Origin: Bacillus pseudomycoides DSM 12442
GTDB lineage: Bacteria > Bacillota > Bacilli > Bacillales > Bacillaceae_G
Direction of reading: 5' to 3'
Length of the DNA: 47,717 nucleotides
Assembly (NCBI RefSeq): GCF_000161455.1
Contig: NZ_CM000745.1
Location: forward strand, 1,062,991 to 1,110,707
A model generated the notes under the pieces. It saw only the letters and a program-made list of their open reading frames with translations. It did not search any database and was not told the origin of the DNA. How positions within the stretch are numbered: position 1 is the stretch's first letter; every line of letters begins with the position of its first letter. Below, in pieces: positions 14,906-23,599 of the stretch. Position numbers and translations under genes: made by a program.

Positions 14906-16045
14906 TTAGAAAATCCCTTTATTTTGACAGACTACTGATAGATTACCCGCTTTTTCTAAAATCTCACTGCGATTTACTAAGAGCTTTTGTAACAATTGTA
15001 AGATACTCCTACCACTCACTTCTTTCAAAATCCATCCCCCGTTATATTTTTTGATTAGCTCCGCTGGCGCTCCCATATCAAATGCAATGACAGGATACCC
15101 TGAAAACATAGCCTCATTAGTTGTATAAGAAAATGTCTCTGGACATATCGAAGAAGTTATAACGATAGCTATTTTATGTGTTGCCAACAGATTAGAAAAT
15201 TCCCTATTATCATATGGTCCTGTTACAACAAAATGTCCGCTTGGACTGACAAATCTTCTTTTGTGCCTATCTGTTAACCCAATTACTTTTATACAAAAAG
15301 GTAGCTTCCTCCTTTCAATTTCCATTTTAAGTTTATATAAAATGTGTGATCCTTTATTTTTGTATATATTTCCTACGAAGGCAACATTAAGCTGTTTTTC
15401 ATTTGCAAATTCAGAGGTATATGTATAGTAGATATTAGGAGATAAAGGATGTTCCTGTACATCTATAATAATGTCAGGAAAATGTTTTTTTATAATTTCT
15501 TTTGCACTGTTGCTTGGAGCGATTACCTTCTGGGCATTTGATAAAAAAAACTCGAAATTTTTTCTCCAAGTTTGAATATCTGTTTCTCTCCCTCCATCCA
15601 AACATGCCTTACATATATTCACATCTGTTTCATTATTGCAGTAAGGGCCATTTCTTTTAATCAAGTTAACTAGAGGACATACACAAAAAAAATCGTGTAT
15701 AAAATAAATATACTCAATCCCAGAATATTGAATAAGATTTATAAACTTAAATATAGGGAATTTAATGAGATGATTGATATAAATTAGTTCAATATCCATT
15801 GACTTGAGTAGCGATCGAAAACTCGTTTCATCATAATTATGTAACTCTAAATCATAGTACAGGGGGTGTTCCTGATTCATATCTTCTATACAAAACATTC
15901 CAGCTCTAAACGTCATCTTATAAATTCTATACTTATGCTGATTCTGTTCAATATACATATTTTGATAATGTTCTACTCCTCCACCTATAGGATTCATCAC
16001 AAATAAAACGCCTTTCTTTTTTGGAGCACCAGCACTCTTCGACAC
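14906..16045 (-). CDS. GT4-like glycosyltransferase, paralogue of the fusion's C-terminal domain
   Basis: About 379 residues. Clearly related to residues ~535-890 of the fusion protein at 5539-8238: both contain YINHL/INHL...FP, a YxxIHDFxCVCP segment, the same five-Cys pattern with YCN-x-ET-V-x-IC-x-x-C, and SICPETxSYTT-x-EAM-SGYP with G-A-P-A-E. The latter is the GT4 donor-sugar E-x7-E loop. Start: ATG 16075 has no ribosome site, whereas GTG 16045 (codon 11 of the longer frame) follows AGGAGGGAG at ideal distance, so 16045 is used. It lies alone on the minus strand between the Pse operon and fabI. Substrate unknown; the conserved cysteines may bind a metal. Confidence 0.85.
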   Translation of the reverse strand: MSKSAGAPKKKGVLFVMNPIGGGVEHYQNMYIEQNQHKYRIYKMTFRAGMFCIEDMNQEHPLYYDLELHNYDETSFRSLLKSMDIELIYINHLIKFPIFKFINLIQYSGIEYIYFIHDFFCVCPLVNLIKRNGPYCNNETDVNICKACLDGGRETDIQTWRKNFEFFLSNAQKVIAPSNSAKEIIKKHFPDIIIDVQEHPLSPNIYYTYTSEFANEKQLNVAFVGNIYKNKGSHILYKLKMEIERRKLPFCIKVIGLTDRHKRRFVSPSGHFVVTGPYDNREFSNLLATHKIAIVITSSICPETFSYTTNEAMFSGYPVIAFDMGAPAELIKKYNGGWILKEVSGRSILQLLQKLLVNRSEILEKAGNLSVVCQNKGIF

Positions 16046-16377
16046 CGCTCTCCCTCCTTGATTTAAATTTTTCATCTTATCATTTCAACTCGTTTTCTTC
16101 AATAATTTATAAATATATATTTTCGCAAACAAAAATATTTCACCATTTATTTTCACATAAAATAATAAGACGAGATTATGCCTTTCGCTTCAAGTAACCG
16201 CTACAATAAGATGAATGATTATTAAAGTTTATTTCCGTCATCTTGAGAAAATCACCTACATCCGGTTCGGTTTACTTATACATTTTATACTTTTCATACG
16301 TATATACAATTATCAAATTTAAGTAATCCTTTTTATTACTTCCTCAACACTTGCTCTCCCATCTGAAGCATAATAGA

Positions 16378-16422
16378 AAAACGCTATCCTTTCTGCATAT
16401 TTTTGCAAAAAGGATAGCGTTT
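16378..16422. terminator. Terminator downstream of fabI
   Basis: A 19-base inverted repeat with one mismatch (AAACGCTATCCTTT... / ...AAAGGATAGCGTTT) and a short loop. It lies 102 bases past the fabI stop and ends fabI transcription. The rest of 16046-16523 holds the untranslated start of the GT4 gene and nothing else that I can identify. Confidence 0.7.
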
Positions 16423-16523
16423 GTTCTTTATGTTATATGGATATAAGCTTATCTTAGTTTGATGAACATGTGTGGTGCTTTTCCACCTAAAATATTACAT
16501 CTAATTTCAACTCTGATTCTTCA

Positions 16524-17300
16524 TTACCCTAAAATATGATACCCAGAATCCACATGAATGTTCTCACCAGTAACTCCGCTTGCTAAATCACTGAATAAGA
16601 ATAACGCTGTGTTACCAACTTCCTCTTGTGTTACGTTACGACGAAGTGGTGCGCGTTCTTCGATTTGTTTTAAGATGCTGTTGAAGTCGCCAACACCTTT
16701 TGCTGATAGCGTACGGATTGGTCCTGCTGATACAGAGTTTACGCGAATGTTGTGCTGCCCTAAGTCGTTTGCTAAGTATCTTACGCTTGCGTCTAGTGAT
16801 GCTTTTGCAACGCCCATTACGTTGTAGTTTGCTACAACGCGCTCTCCACCAAGGTATGTTAATGTAACGATGCTGCCGCCTTCTGTCATTAATGGCTTCG
16901 CAGCTCTTGCTACAGCTGTTAATGAGAATGAGCTAATGTTTTGTGCAAGTAAAAATCCATCACGAGATGTATCAACAAATTCACCTTTTAAGTCATCACG
17001 GTTTGCGAATGCGATGCAGTGTGCTAATCCGTGGATAACTCCTACTTCTTCTTTAATCGATTGGAAGCAACGCGCGATATCTTCATCGTTTGTTACATCA
17101 CATGGTAAAACAAGTGATTGTTGTCCTTCTAATGATTCTGCTAGATCACGTACGTTTTTTTCTAGACGCTCACCTGCATATGTGAAAATTAAGTTTGCTC
17201 CTGCCTCGTGTAGTGAACGAGCAATACCCCAAGCGATGCTTCGTTGGTTCGCAACTCCCATTACGATAATGTTTTTTCCTTTTAAGTTGAGAAGATTCAT
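16524..17300 (-). CDS. fabI: Enoyl-[acyl-carrier-protein] reductase FabI
   Basis: Reduces the enoyl-ACP double bond in the last step of each fatty-acid elongation cycle. A 258-residue divergent short-chain dehydrogenase of standard FabI length: GVANQRSIAWGIA (15-27) at the NADH site, and the FabI-type Tyr-x6-Lys (Y159, K166 in YNVMGVAK). The C-terminus ends DSGYHILG. GGGGGAT lies 7 bases before the ATG. The upstream region holds a FapR box. Its 3' quarter is duplicated in degenerate form at 37-329, making fabI the anchor of the variable glycan locus to its left. Confidence 0.97.
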   Translation of the reverse strand: MNLLNLKGKNIIVMGVANQRSIAWGIARSLHEAGANLIFTYAGERLEKNVRDLAESLEGQQSLVLPCDVTNDEDIARCFQSIKEEVGVIHGLAHCIAFANRDDLKGEFVDTSRDGFLLAQNISSFSLTAVARAAKPLMTEGGSIVTLTYLGGERVVANYNVMGVAKASLDASVRYLANDLGQHNIRVNSVSAGPIRTLSAKGVGDFNSILKQIEERAPLRRNVTQEEVGNTALFLFSDLASGVTGENIHVDSGYHILG

Positions 17301-17337
17301 TTATTTATCCCCCTAAATTTATTAAATAATATCAGTT

Positions 17338-17379
17338 ATTAGTACCTGGTAATATATTTATATCATATCACAAATTCAA
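17338..17379 (-). promoter_or_regulatory. fabI promoter with FapR operator
   Basis: On the minus strand, TTGAAT (17379-17374), 17 bases, then TATATT (17356-17351). Immediately downstream and overlapping the -10 edge lies ATATTACCAGGTACTAAT (17355-17338). This near-palindrome agrees with the FapR box (TTAGTACC...GGTA) that represses fatty-acid genes until malonyl-CoA accumulates. Known biology: FapR controls fabI in B. subtilis. Confidence 0.8.
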
Positions 17380-17500
17380 AATAAGGCAAAACAAAATTAT
17401 TAGTATAACTGGTTCTTTACTTCTCTTTTGCTCTTTCACTTTCCTGCTACTACGAAAGCTCAATCTTTATTTCCTCTATTTAAAAGTACTTGCTGGATAA

Positions 17501-17672
17501 ATCACGGCTATGAAGAATAAAAGGGAACCGCTCTCACTCCCTCCCTTTGTTTTAAACTTGGCACGGGGCGAAAATAGGCCCTGACCGCTTCTATGCATGG
17601 TCGGACGCTCTCTCCCATCTAAAAAAGAAAGGTTTTATCTCAGTTTCTCAATTTATATCTATATAATCTAAC
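17501..17672 (+). repeat. Dispersed ~160-base repeat, family 1, copy A
   Basis: One of four copies in the window (others at 31921-32085 reversed, 35418-35590, 37305-37462). Shared core: GGCAYGGGGCGAAAA, then TGACCGCTTCTATGCATGG and CGGACGCTCTCTCCCA, flanked by T-rich arms and ending in CAATTTRTAT-like sequence. Copy A lies between fabI and the divergent rodA-type gene. Its size and habit recall the bcr elements of the B. cereus group, but I cannot assign it to a numbered family. Confidence 0.75.
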
Positions 17673-17784
17673 ATCTCACACTCAAAATCCAAACAACATA
17701 TTTGCAAACCATCCAAAATCCGCTAATATGGTAATAGCGTCTTTTTTTGTATTACGCAAAGAGCAATAGAAAGGACTACGTACG

Positions 17785-18945
17785 TTGAAAGATAAGAATT
17801 CTCAATATCGAATAGATTACATATTAATCCTGATTGTACTCGTAATCGGGGCTGTGAGTTGTTTTGCTATCGCAAGTGCACAACCATCTTTACCACCGGC
17901 TTTACAACAGGTAAACTTTGTTGCGAAACAAATTCAATGGTATTTCATTGGGGCTATCGCAATTTTTGCGATTATGGTTATTGATTTTGACCGATATAAA
18001 CAAATCGCTTGGTACTTGTATGGATTTGCGATGATTTTACTGATTGGGCTTGAATTAAAAATCCCCGGAGCTGTAACAATTAAAGGGGCTACTGCTTGGT
18101 ATAGCTTGCCGGGTCTTGGTAACTTCCAGCCTTCCGAGATTATGAAGTTATTTTTAATCATTGTCGTTGGCCGCATTATCGTCAATCATAATGAAAAGTA
18201 TCCGTTTCGGACGCCGCGTGAGGATCTCATTTTACTCGGCAAAATATTTGGCGCAAGTTTACCACCACTACTTTTAATTGCGAAAGAACCAGACTTAGGA
18301 AATACGATGGTTATTTCAGCGATGCTCGCAGCGATGATTTTAGTTTCAGGTATACGCTGGCGCTTTATTTTCGGTTTAGCTACACTTGTTATAGCGGCTG
18401 GTTCTGCGTTAACGTACACTTACTTTGCGCATACAGCATTCTTTAAAGAACATATTTTAAAAGAATATCAATTAGATCGTTTCTACGGCTGGTTAGCACC
18501 TTATGAATATGAAACACAAGGATATCAGTTAAGGCAAGCTGTTTTAGCAACCGGATCAGGTGAATTGCACGGTAAAGGCTGGGAGAATGGTCAAGTATAC
18601 TTCCCAGAACCGCATACCGATTTTATTTTCACAAACATTGCTGAGCAATTTGGATTTTTAGGAGCAAGCGTTGTTATTTCACTGTTCTTCCTATTAATTT
18701 ATCGTATGATTCATATCGCTTTAGAAAGTAATGATCCATTCGGTAGCTATTTATGTGCAGGAACGATTGGAATGTTTACATTCCAAGTATTCCAAAATAT
18801 TGGGATGACAATTGGATTACTTCCGATTACAGGGATTACCCTTCCTCTTATGAGTTATGGCGGTAGTTCCTTACTGACATATATGATTGCGATTGGCTTT
18901 GTACTGAACGTACGATCGCGAACAAAAACGTTTATGTTTGATTAG
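17785..18945 (+). CDS. FtsW/RodA/SpoVE-family peptidoglycan polymerase
   Basis: A SEDS-family glycosyltransferase that polymerises lipid II at the membrane together with a class B PBP. 386 residues, about ten membrane segments. The large extracytoplasmic loop carries VYFPEPHTDFIFTNIAEQFG, with the catalytic Asp at 279. The signature GMTIGLLPITGITLPLMSYGGSS is closer to RodA than to FtsW. It starts at TTG 17785, seven to nine bases after AAAGGA. It is the only nearby SEDS gene and no PBP is adjacent, so which process it serves (elongation or sporulation) is open. Confidence 0.9.
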   Translation: MKDKNSQYRIDYILILIVLVIGAVSCFAIASAQPSLPPALQQVNFVAKQIQWYFIGAIAIFAIMVIDFDRYKQIAWYLYGFAMILLIGLELKIPGAVTIKGATAWYSLPGLGNFQPSEIMKLFLIIVVGRIIVNHNEKYPFRTPREDLILLGKIFGASLPPLLLIAKEPDLGNTMVISAMLAAMILVSGIRWRFIFGLATLVIAAGSALTYTYFAHTAFFKEHILKEYQLDRFYGWLAPYEYETQGYQLRQAVLATGSGELHGKGWENGQVYFPEPHTDFIFTNIAEQFGFLGASVVISLFFLLIYRMIHIALESNDPFGSYLCAGTIGMFTFQVFQNIGMTIGLLPITGITLPLMSYGGSSLLTYMIAIGFVLNVRSRTKTFMFD

Positions 18946-18972
18946 ACCATATCCAGCGGGTATGGTTTTTTC
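18946..18972 (+). terminator. Terminator of the SEDS gene
   Basis: Nine-base stem ACCATATCC / GGGTATGGT with one wobble pair and a tiny loop, followed by six T. Confidence 0.8.
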
Positions 18973-19020
18973 TATATCCAATTTAGGTATACTAAGTAAA
19001 AATAAGATGGAGGTTGTGAA

Positions 19021-19761
19021 ATGAAGTACGATATTATCGGAGATATCCATGGCTGTTTAGAAGAGTTTCAAACATTAACAGCGCAGCTCGGTTATAACTG
19101 GGATAGCGGTCTTCCTGTCCATCCAGAGAAGAGACAACTTGCTTTTGTCGGAGATATTACTGACCGTGGCCCGGCATCCCTAAAAATGATTGAAATTGTA
19201 TGGGAGCTTGTAATAAATAAAAAAGAAGCTTATTACGCTCCGGGAAATCATTGTAATAAGTTGTACCGATTTTTCATCGGACGTAACGTAACAATCGCAC
19301 ACGGATTAGAAACAACTGTCGCTGAATATGAAACCCTTCAAACTCGCGAACAAAAAATAGTACAGAAAAAATTTATCGATCTTTACGAACAGTCACCTCT
19401 CTATCATGTGCTTGATAACAAAAAACTCATCGTCTGTCACGCTGGTATTCGCCAAGATTATATCGGAAGAAGTGATAAGAAAGTCCAAACTTTCGTATTG
19501 TATGGGGACATTACTGGAGAAAAACATCCTGATGGTTCACCTGTCCGCCGTGATTGGGCGAAGCATTATGAAGGAGAAGCTTGGATTGTGTATGGTCACA
19601 CTCCTGTGGCAGAACCTCGTTTTGTCAATCATACGGTAAATATTGATACAGGAGCTGTTTTTGGCGGGAAACTGACAGGGCTGCGCTATCCAGAGATGGA
19701 GACGATTTCAGTTCCTTCTTCGATGCCGTTTGTGCCTGAGAAATTTCGTCCAATTACATAA
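19021..19761 (+). CDS. prpE: Symmetrical bis(5'-nucleosyl)-tetraphosphatase PrpE
   Basis: A calcineurin-type metallophosphoesterase of 246 residues. All four motifs are visible: GDIHG (7-11), GDITDRG (44-50), GNHCNK (75-80), and the later VCHAG and YGHTP His motifs. Known PrpE proteins hydrolyse Ap4A-type dinucleotides and have been linked to spore germination in B. subtilis. It is preceded by GATGGAGG and followed by its own terminator; it is monocistronic. Confidence 0.93.
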   Translation: MKYDIIGDIHGCLEEFQTLTAQLGYNWDSGLPVHPEKRQLAFVGDITDRGPASLKMIEIVWELVINKKEAYYAPGNHCNKLYRFFIGRNVTIAHGLETTVAEYETLQTREQKIVQKKFIDLYEQSPLYHVLDNKKLIVCHAGIRQDYIGRSDKKVQTFVLYGDITGEKHPDGSPVRRDWAKHYEGEAWIVYGHTPVAEPRFVNHTVNIDTGAVFGGKLTGLRYPEMETISVPSSMPFVPEKFRPIT

Positions 19762-19771
19762 CTAAAAAATA

Positions 19772-19797
19772 AAGCTGCCCTCATGTGAAGGCAGCTT
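19772..19797. terminator. Bidirectional terminator between prpE and rluD-type gene
   Basis: AAGCTGCC / GGCAGCTT hairpin with A and T runs on both sides, between two convergent genes. Confidence 0.85.
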
Positions 19798-20689
19798 ATT
19801 TTAATAATTCTTTCATATCTTCTGGCACATCCGCATGAAATTTCATCTGTTTTTCTAAAATAGGATGATAGAAGGTTAAACTCGTACTATGAAGCGCTTG
19901 TCGTTTCATCTGCGACTTACTTCCCCCATACAAGTCATCCCCTAATAGCGGATGGCCTAAATATGCCATATGTACACGAATTTGATGTGTTCTTCCTGTT
20001 TCTAACTGCAGTGAGACTCTTGTTTTATCAGGAAATCTCTCCATCACCTGAAAATGCGTAACTGCTTTTTGACCGTCTTCACATACCATTCGTTCAATAA
20101 TGCTATCGCCTTTTCTTCCAATTGGCGCATCAATCGTTCCCGACTCTTCTAGCAATTCTCCATGAACGATTGCTTCATATGTTCGTTGCACTTGCTTTTG
20201 CTGATGCTGTTTTGATAAAAGATGGTGAATGAAACGGTTTTTCGCAATAAGCATAAGTCCTGACGTATCACGGTCCAGTCTCGTTACAATATGCACCGTA
20301 CTTGCAAGATTCTGCCTGTCATAATGATAAAGAAGCGCATTCGCAACACTTCCTGCCGGATGTTCCCTTGACGGAATGGTTGACATGTATGGTTCTTTAT
20401 TGATTACCATTACGGATTCATCCTCATACAGGACAGTCAGTGGAATATTTTCAGCCAGCATTCCTTCACTTCTCTCCTCAACCGGAAAAAACACTTGCAA
20501 TACTTCCTCGGCCTGTAATACGTGCCGAACCGTCGCATGCTTACCGTCAACTTCAATTGCCCCACCTTGAAACTTTATATCTGTCAAAGCAGCTTTAGAA
20601 ATCCCTTTCGTTTTTAGAAATTCCCGAATGAGCATTCCCTTCTCTGCTTCTGTCATACACCATTTTAATGTAAATCTTCTCAAATACAT
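19796..20689 (-). CDS. yjbO: RluA/RluD-family pseudouridine synthase (YjbO)
   Basis: Converts uridines in RNA, probably 23S rRNA, to pseudouridine. 297 residues: an S4-like N-terminal segment (FLKTKGISKAALTDIKFQ... VDGKHATVRHVLQ), then the catalytic domain with VTRLDRDTSGLMLIAKN, whose Asp in R-L-D-R is the nucleophile. It later has RTHQIRVHMAYLGHPLLGD. The ATG at 20689 follows GAGAGGATTT. It is the last gene of the minus-strand group yjbL-relQ-nadF-yjbO, with a 9-base gap after nadF. The exact target is not predictable. Confidence 0.92.
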   Translation of the reverse strand: MYLRRFTLKWCMTEAEKGMLIREFLKTKGISKAALTDIKFQGGAIEVDGKHATVRHVLQAEEVLQVFFPVEERSEGMLAENIPLTVLYEDESVMVINKEPYMSTIPSREHPAGSVANALLYHYDRQNLASTVHIVTRLDRDTSGLMLIAKNRFIHHLLSKQHQQKQVQRTYEAIVHGELLEESGTIDAPIGRKGDSIIERMVCEDGQKAVTHFQVMERFPDKTRVSLQLETGRTHQIRVHMAYLGHPLLGDDLYGGSKSQMKRQALHSTSLTFYHPILEKQMKFHADVPEDMKELLK

Positions 20690-20698
20690 AAATCCTCT

Positions 20699-21496
20699 CT
20701 ATTCACCCGCAACGAACGAATCGCGAACACGTTTCCAAAATGGGAATGGGCGAAAACGAACGAATCTCACCTTCTCGTTTGCAACGCGGTATTGAATTGA
20801 CTTTACGTCTTGATGAACCATCGTTAAATGATCGACCGTAATTTGTAAATTCATTCCTGCCGATGGCTTTAAAACACATGTATGGTGCTTCGGTAAAACA
20901 AGCGGTGAACCGACTGTACGGAACACACGGTTATTAATCGAAGCCATTTCCGCAATTTGTATCGCTTCAATCGAAGGATGAATGATTGCTCCGCCTAGCG
21001 CTTTATTATAGGCTGTACTTCCAGAAGGAGTAGAAATACAAAGACCGTCCCCGCGGAACGTTTCAAAATATTCTCCGCGAATTTCCACCTCTGTTACTAA
21101 TGTTCCTTCTGCGCTTTTTACTGTCGCTTCATTCATTGCTAAATACTGTGATTCCTTACTTCCATTCACATAGCGAATAATGACTTCTAAAAGCGGATAT
21201 TCCACCACTTGAAACGGTGTTTTCGCAATTGCAATCACAAGTTTTTCTACTTCTGTTGGCAACCAATCTGCATAGAACCCTAAATGTCCCGTATGTACAC
21301 CAACAAAAGCTGTCTCATCTAATCGATTATAGTAACGATGAAACGCGTATAAGAGCGTCCCATCCCCCCCAACAGAAATTACAATATCGGGTTCCGCCTC
21401 ATCCATTGTAAACCCAAAATCTTGCAAGTAACCTGTCATTGTACTTGCAAGTGCGTTTGATGATTGATCTCCCTTTGACATAATTGCAAATTTCAT
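20699..21496 (-). CDS. nadF: NAD kinase
   Basis: Phosphorylates NAD to NADP. 265 residues, the size of the Bacillus enzymes. The ATP/polyphosphate loop GGDGT is at 43-47 and the substrate-binding NE of MNEATVKS at 122-123. It then has GDGLCISTPSGSTAYNKALGGAIIHP, the most conserved block of the family. AAAGGGTG precedes the ATG. It lies between relQ and the pseudouridine synthase gene, as in B. subtilis (yjbN/ppnK). Confidence 0.96.
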   Translation of the reverse strand: MKFAIMSKGDQSSNALASTMTGYLQDFGFTMDEAEPDIVISVGGDGTLLYAFHRYYNRLDETAFVGVHTGHLGFYADWLPTEVEKLVIAIAKTPFQVVEYPLLEVIIRYVNGSKESQYLAMNEATVKSAEGTLVTEVEIRGEYFETFRGDGLCISTPSGSTAYNKALGGAIIHPSIEAIQIAEMASINNRVFRTVGSPLVLPKHHTCVLKPSAGMNLQITVDHLTMVHQDVKSIQYRVANEKVRFVRFRPFPFWKRVRDSFVAGE

Positions 21497-21514
21497 CGCC
21501 CAACACCCTTTAGT

Positions 21515-22153
21515 TTATGATTCGGATTCTTTCGCTTCTTGTTTGCGCGAAAAAACCTTTTGTGCTTCTTGAATTTCAAGACGAATCGAAGACATTTCTT
21601 CATCTAATAAAAATGCTGCTTCTGCCGCACGCTGAAGGCGCACTTTAATATCTTCTGGAAAACGCCCACTATATTTGTAATTTAAAGAATGCTCAATTGT
21701 TGCCCAAAAATTCATTGCTAATGTTCGAATTTGAATTTCAACTAATACTTTTTTCTCTCCACAAATCGTTTGAACAGGATAACTAATTACAACGTGATAT
21801 GAACGATAACCACTTTCTTTCTTTTGCGTCACATAATCTCGTTCTTCCACAATTTCAAAGTCATTTCGTTTTCGAAGATATTCGACAACAGGCTTAATCT
21901 CATCAACAAATTGACACATCATCCGAAGACCAGCGATGTCCTGCATTTCTTCTCCGAGTCGGTCAAGCGGTACATTTCTCTTTTCCGCCTTATCAATAAT
22001 ACTTGCAACCGACTTTACCCGACCTGTTACAAACTCGATCGGAGAGTGTTCTGTTAACATTGTAAACTGAGAACGCATTCCTTTTAATTTCACTTTTAGC
22101 TCTGCCACCGCTTGGTGGTACGGCGCTAAAAATTCTTCCCAATTACGATTCAT
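21515..22153 (-). CDS. relQ: Small alarmone synthetase RelQ/SasB (YjbM)
   Basis: Makes (p)ppGpp from GTP/GDP and ATP without a hydrolase domain. 212 residues, the normal length. Synthetase motifs: FVTGRVKSVASIIDKAEKR (ATP side), MQDIAGLRMMC with D72, ERDYVTQKKESGYRSYHVV (GTP G-loop), and LVEIQIRTLAMNFWATIEHSLNYKY with the catalytic Glu. The ATG at 22153 (NRNWEEF) is used instead of the TTG at 22174, because GGTGG is correctly spaced and RelQ proteins start this way. It begins 30 bases after yjbL. Confidence 0.95.
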   Translation of the reverse strand: MNRNWEEFLAPYHQAVAELKVKLKGMRSQFTMLTEHSPIEFVTGRVKSVASIIDKAEKRNVPLDRLGEEMQDIAGLRMMCQFVDEIKPVVEYLRKRNDFEIVEERDYVTQKKESGYRSYHVVISYPVQTICGEKKVLVEIQIRTLAMNFWATIEHSLNYKYSGRFPEDIKVRLQRAAEAAFLLDEEMSSIRLEIQEAQKVFSRKQEAKESES

Positions 22154-22183
22154 TTCAACCACCACCAAAGTCAATCCATTTGC

Positions 22184-22555
22184 TTATAGAAATACCTTTT
22201 CTACAGTCGTTACAAGTTCTTCTCCGTAATTTGCATTACCTTCAATATTTTCAATTAAATATTCCACTTCTTCTTTCAATTGTGCTAATTCAATTTCAGT
22301 ATTATTTACACGAACAAACATTGCTTTATCATTCTTCATTGCACTGTGCATTGCTTCCCAACATGTATGCGGAATACTTACATAAATGAATGCTGATTCG
22401 TTTTCTAAAATATATAAAAATGATAAATGATCTGAGTCTACAAGTACGTGATTACGCGCCTTTAACTCCTCCACTTGTATTTCAATATTTTCCGCACAAA
22501 AAATAAGAGCATTCTCTCTTTCTTCTACGCTCTTAACTTGGATTTTATTTTGCAT
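22184..22555 (-). CDS. yjbL: YjbL family protein (UPF0738)
   Basis: A 123-residue soluble protein of the UPF0738 type, function unknown. It is acidic, with a pattern of beta strands (IEIQVEELKARNHVLVDSDHLSFLYILEN) then helices (ELAQLKEEVEYLIENIEG). It heads the yjbL-relQ-nadF-yjbO group and is divergent from yjbK, as in other Bacillus. A GGAG-type site precedes the ATG. Confidence 0.85.
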   Translation of the reverse strand: MQNKIQVKSVEERENALIFCAENIEIQVEELKARNHVLVDSDHLSFLYILENESAFIYVSIPHTCWEAMHSAMKNDKAMFVRVNNTEIELAQLKEEVEYLIENIEGNANYGEELVTTVEKVFL

Positions 22556-22699
22556 GCTCTAACTCCTCCATATCAACTTCCTGTCTTACTTCACACTATT
22601 ATTGTATCATAACATAGACGCAAACAAATAAAACATTGAACCAAATTTGCGAAAAAGCGATAATGTCTAAAGAATTACTCTTAAGAAGGAGCTTATACA

Positions 22700-23278
22700 A
22701 TGACACAAGAAATTGAAATTGAATTTAAAAATATGGTCACAGAAGAAGAATTTCAAGCATTATGCGATGTGTTTTCTATCGAATCATTTACAAAACAAGT
22801 GAATCATTACTTTGAAACACCTCATTTTTCTTTAAAAGCAGCAGGCTCTGCTCTTCGTATTCGTCATAAAGACGGAGCTTATACATTAACTTTAAAACAA
22901 CCAGCTGAAATTGGGTTACTGGAAACTCATCAACCTTTAACAGCACGAGAAGCACAACTAATGATGGAAACAAACGGGCTCATTCCAGGCCCTGTAGCAG
23001 ATCAACTACATGCCCTGCAAATCCCTGTTTCTACTTTAGCTTATATGGGAAGCTTAACAACAGAACGAGCAGAAACTACATTTAAGGGCGGCACACTTGT
23101 ATTTGATCATAGTTTCTATTACAATCACGATGATTATGAACTTGAATATGAAGTACAAGATGAAGCAGCGGGCAAAGCTGATTTCCTCAATTTATTGAAC
23201 AAATACCATATACCTGTTCGCCATACAAAAAATAAAGTGCAACGCTTTTTTCTTGCCAAACAAAACAAAGCACGCTAA
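22700..23278 (+). CDS. yjbK: CYTH-domain phosphatase/tripolyphosphatase-like protein YjbK
   Basis: A 192-residue protein with a triphosphate-tunnel fold. The N-terminal EIEIEFK (E6-x-E8-x-K10) is the CYTH signature. Further charged strands (RIRHKDGAYTLTLKQP, ELEYEVQD) supply the basic and acidic side chains of the tunnel. Related enzymes act on inorganic triphosphate or thiamine triphosphate; the substrate here is not known. It is divergent from yjbL and preceded by AAGGAG. Confidence 0.9.
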   Translation: MTQEIEIEFKNMVTEEEFQALCDVFSIESFTKQVNHYFETPHFSLKAAGSALRIRHKDGAYTLTLKQPAEIGLLETHQPLTAREAQLMMETNGLIPGPVADQLHALQIPVSTLAYMGSLTTERAETTFKGGTLVFDHSFYYNHDDYELEYEVQDEAAGKADFLNLLNKYHIPVRHTKNKVQRFFLAKQNKAR

Positions 23279-23282
23279 AGTG

Positions 23283-23304
23283 AAACTTCCATTAGTAGAA
23301 GTTT
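23283..23304 (+). terminator. Terminator of yjbK
   Basis: AAACTTC / GAAGTTT stem with an 8-base loop, followed by T-rich sequence, just behind the yjbK stop. Confidence 0.7.
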
Positions 23305-23310
23305 TTTCTC

Positions 23311-23470
23311 ACTGATGGAAAGCCCTCACCAATCGGGCTCTTACGGTCAGTCCTTCCCTCTTTGTTTTTTCTTCTATGAAAAGGAAGGTTACTGATTGTG
23401 AGTAGCTGGGTAAAATGGAACTTCCATCAGTAGGTGCTTTTCCTACTAATGGTTCACCTTTACCAATGTT
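23311..23470. repeat. Palindrome-rich intergenic element
   Basis: Nested and serial hairpins: ACTGA (23311) with TCAGT (23347), enclosing AGCCC/GGGCT (23321/23335); CCTTCC (23352) with GGAAGG (23383); and near 23430-23455 CCATCAGTAGG with CCTACTAATGG. The phrase ACTTCCATYAGTAG occurs twice, at the yjbK terminator and again about 140 bases later. It looks like a small structured repeat unit, not a gene. Confidence 0.55.
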
Positions 23471-23599
23471 GCACTTATATTTAGCTTTATCTTAAGGAAA
23501 AAATGGGCAAAGGATTACACAAGAGCTGTTTAGTTGCTCTTCGTGACAATCCATTGCTACAATAGATATACATTTGATGGAAAAAGGAGTTTATACAGG

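Noticed and set aside
16870..17316. 148-codon frame antisense to fabI
   Set aside because: Antisense shadow of fabI, without its own ribosome site.
23311..23470. CRISPR-like array
   Set aside because: Only palindromic pieces and one phrase repeated twice; no regular repeat-spacer spacing.
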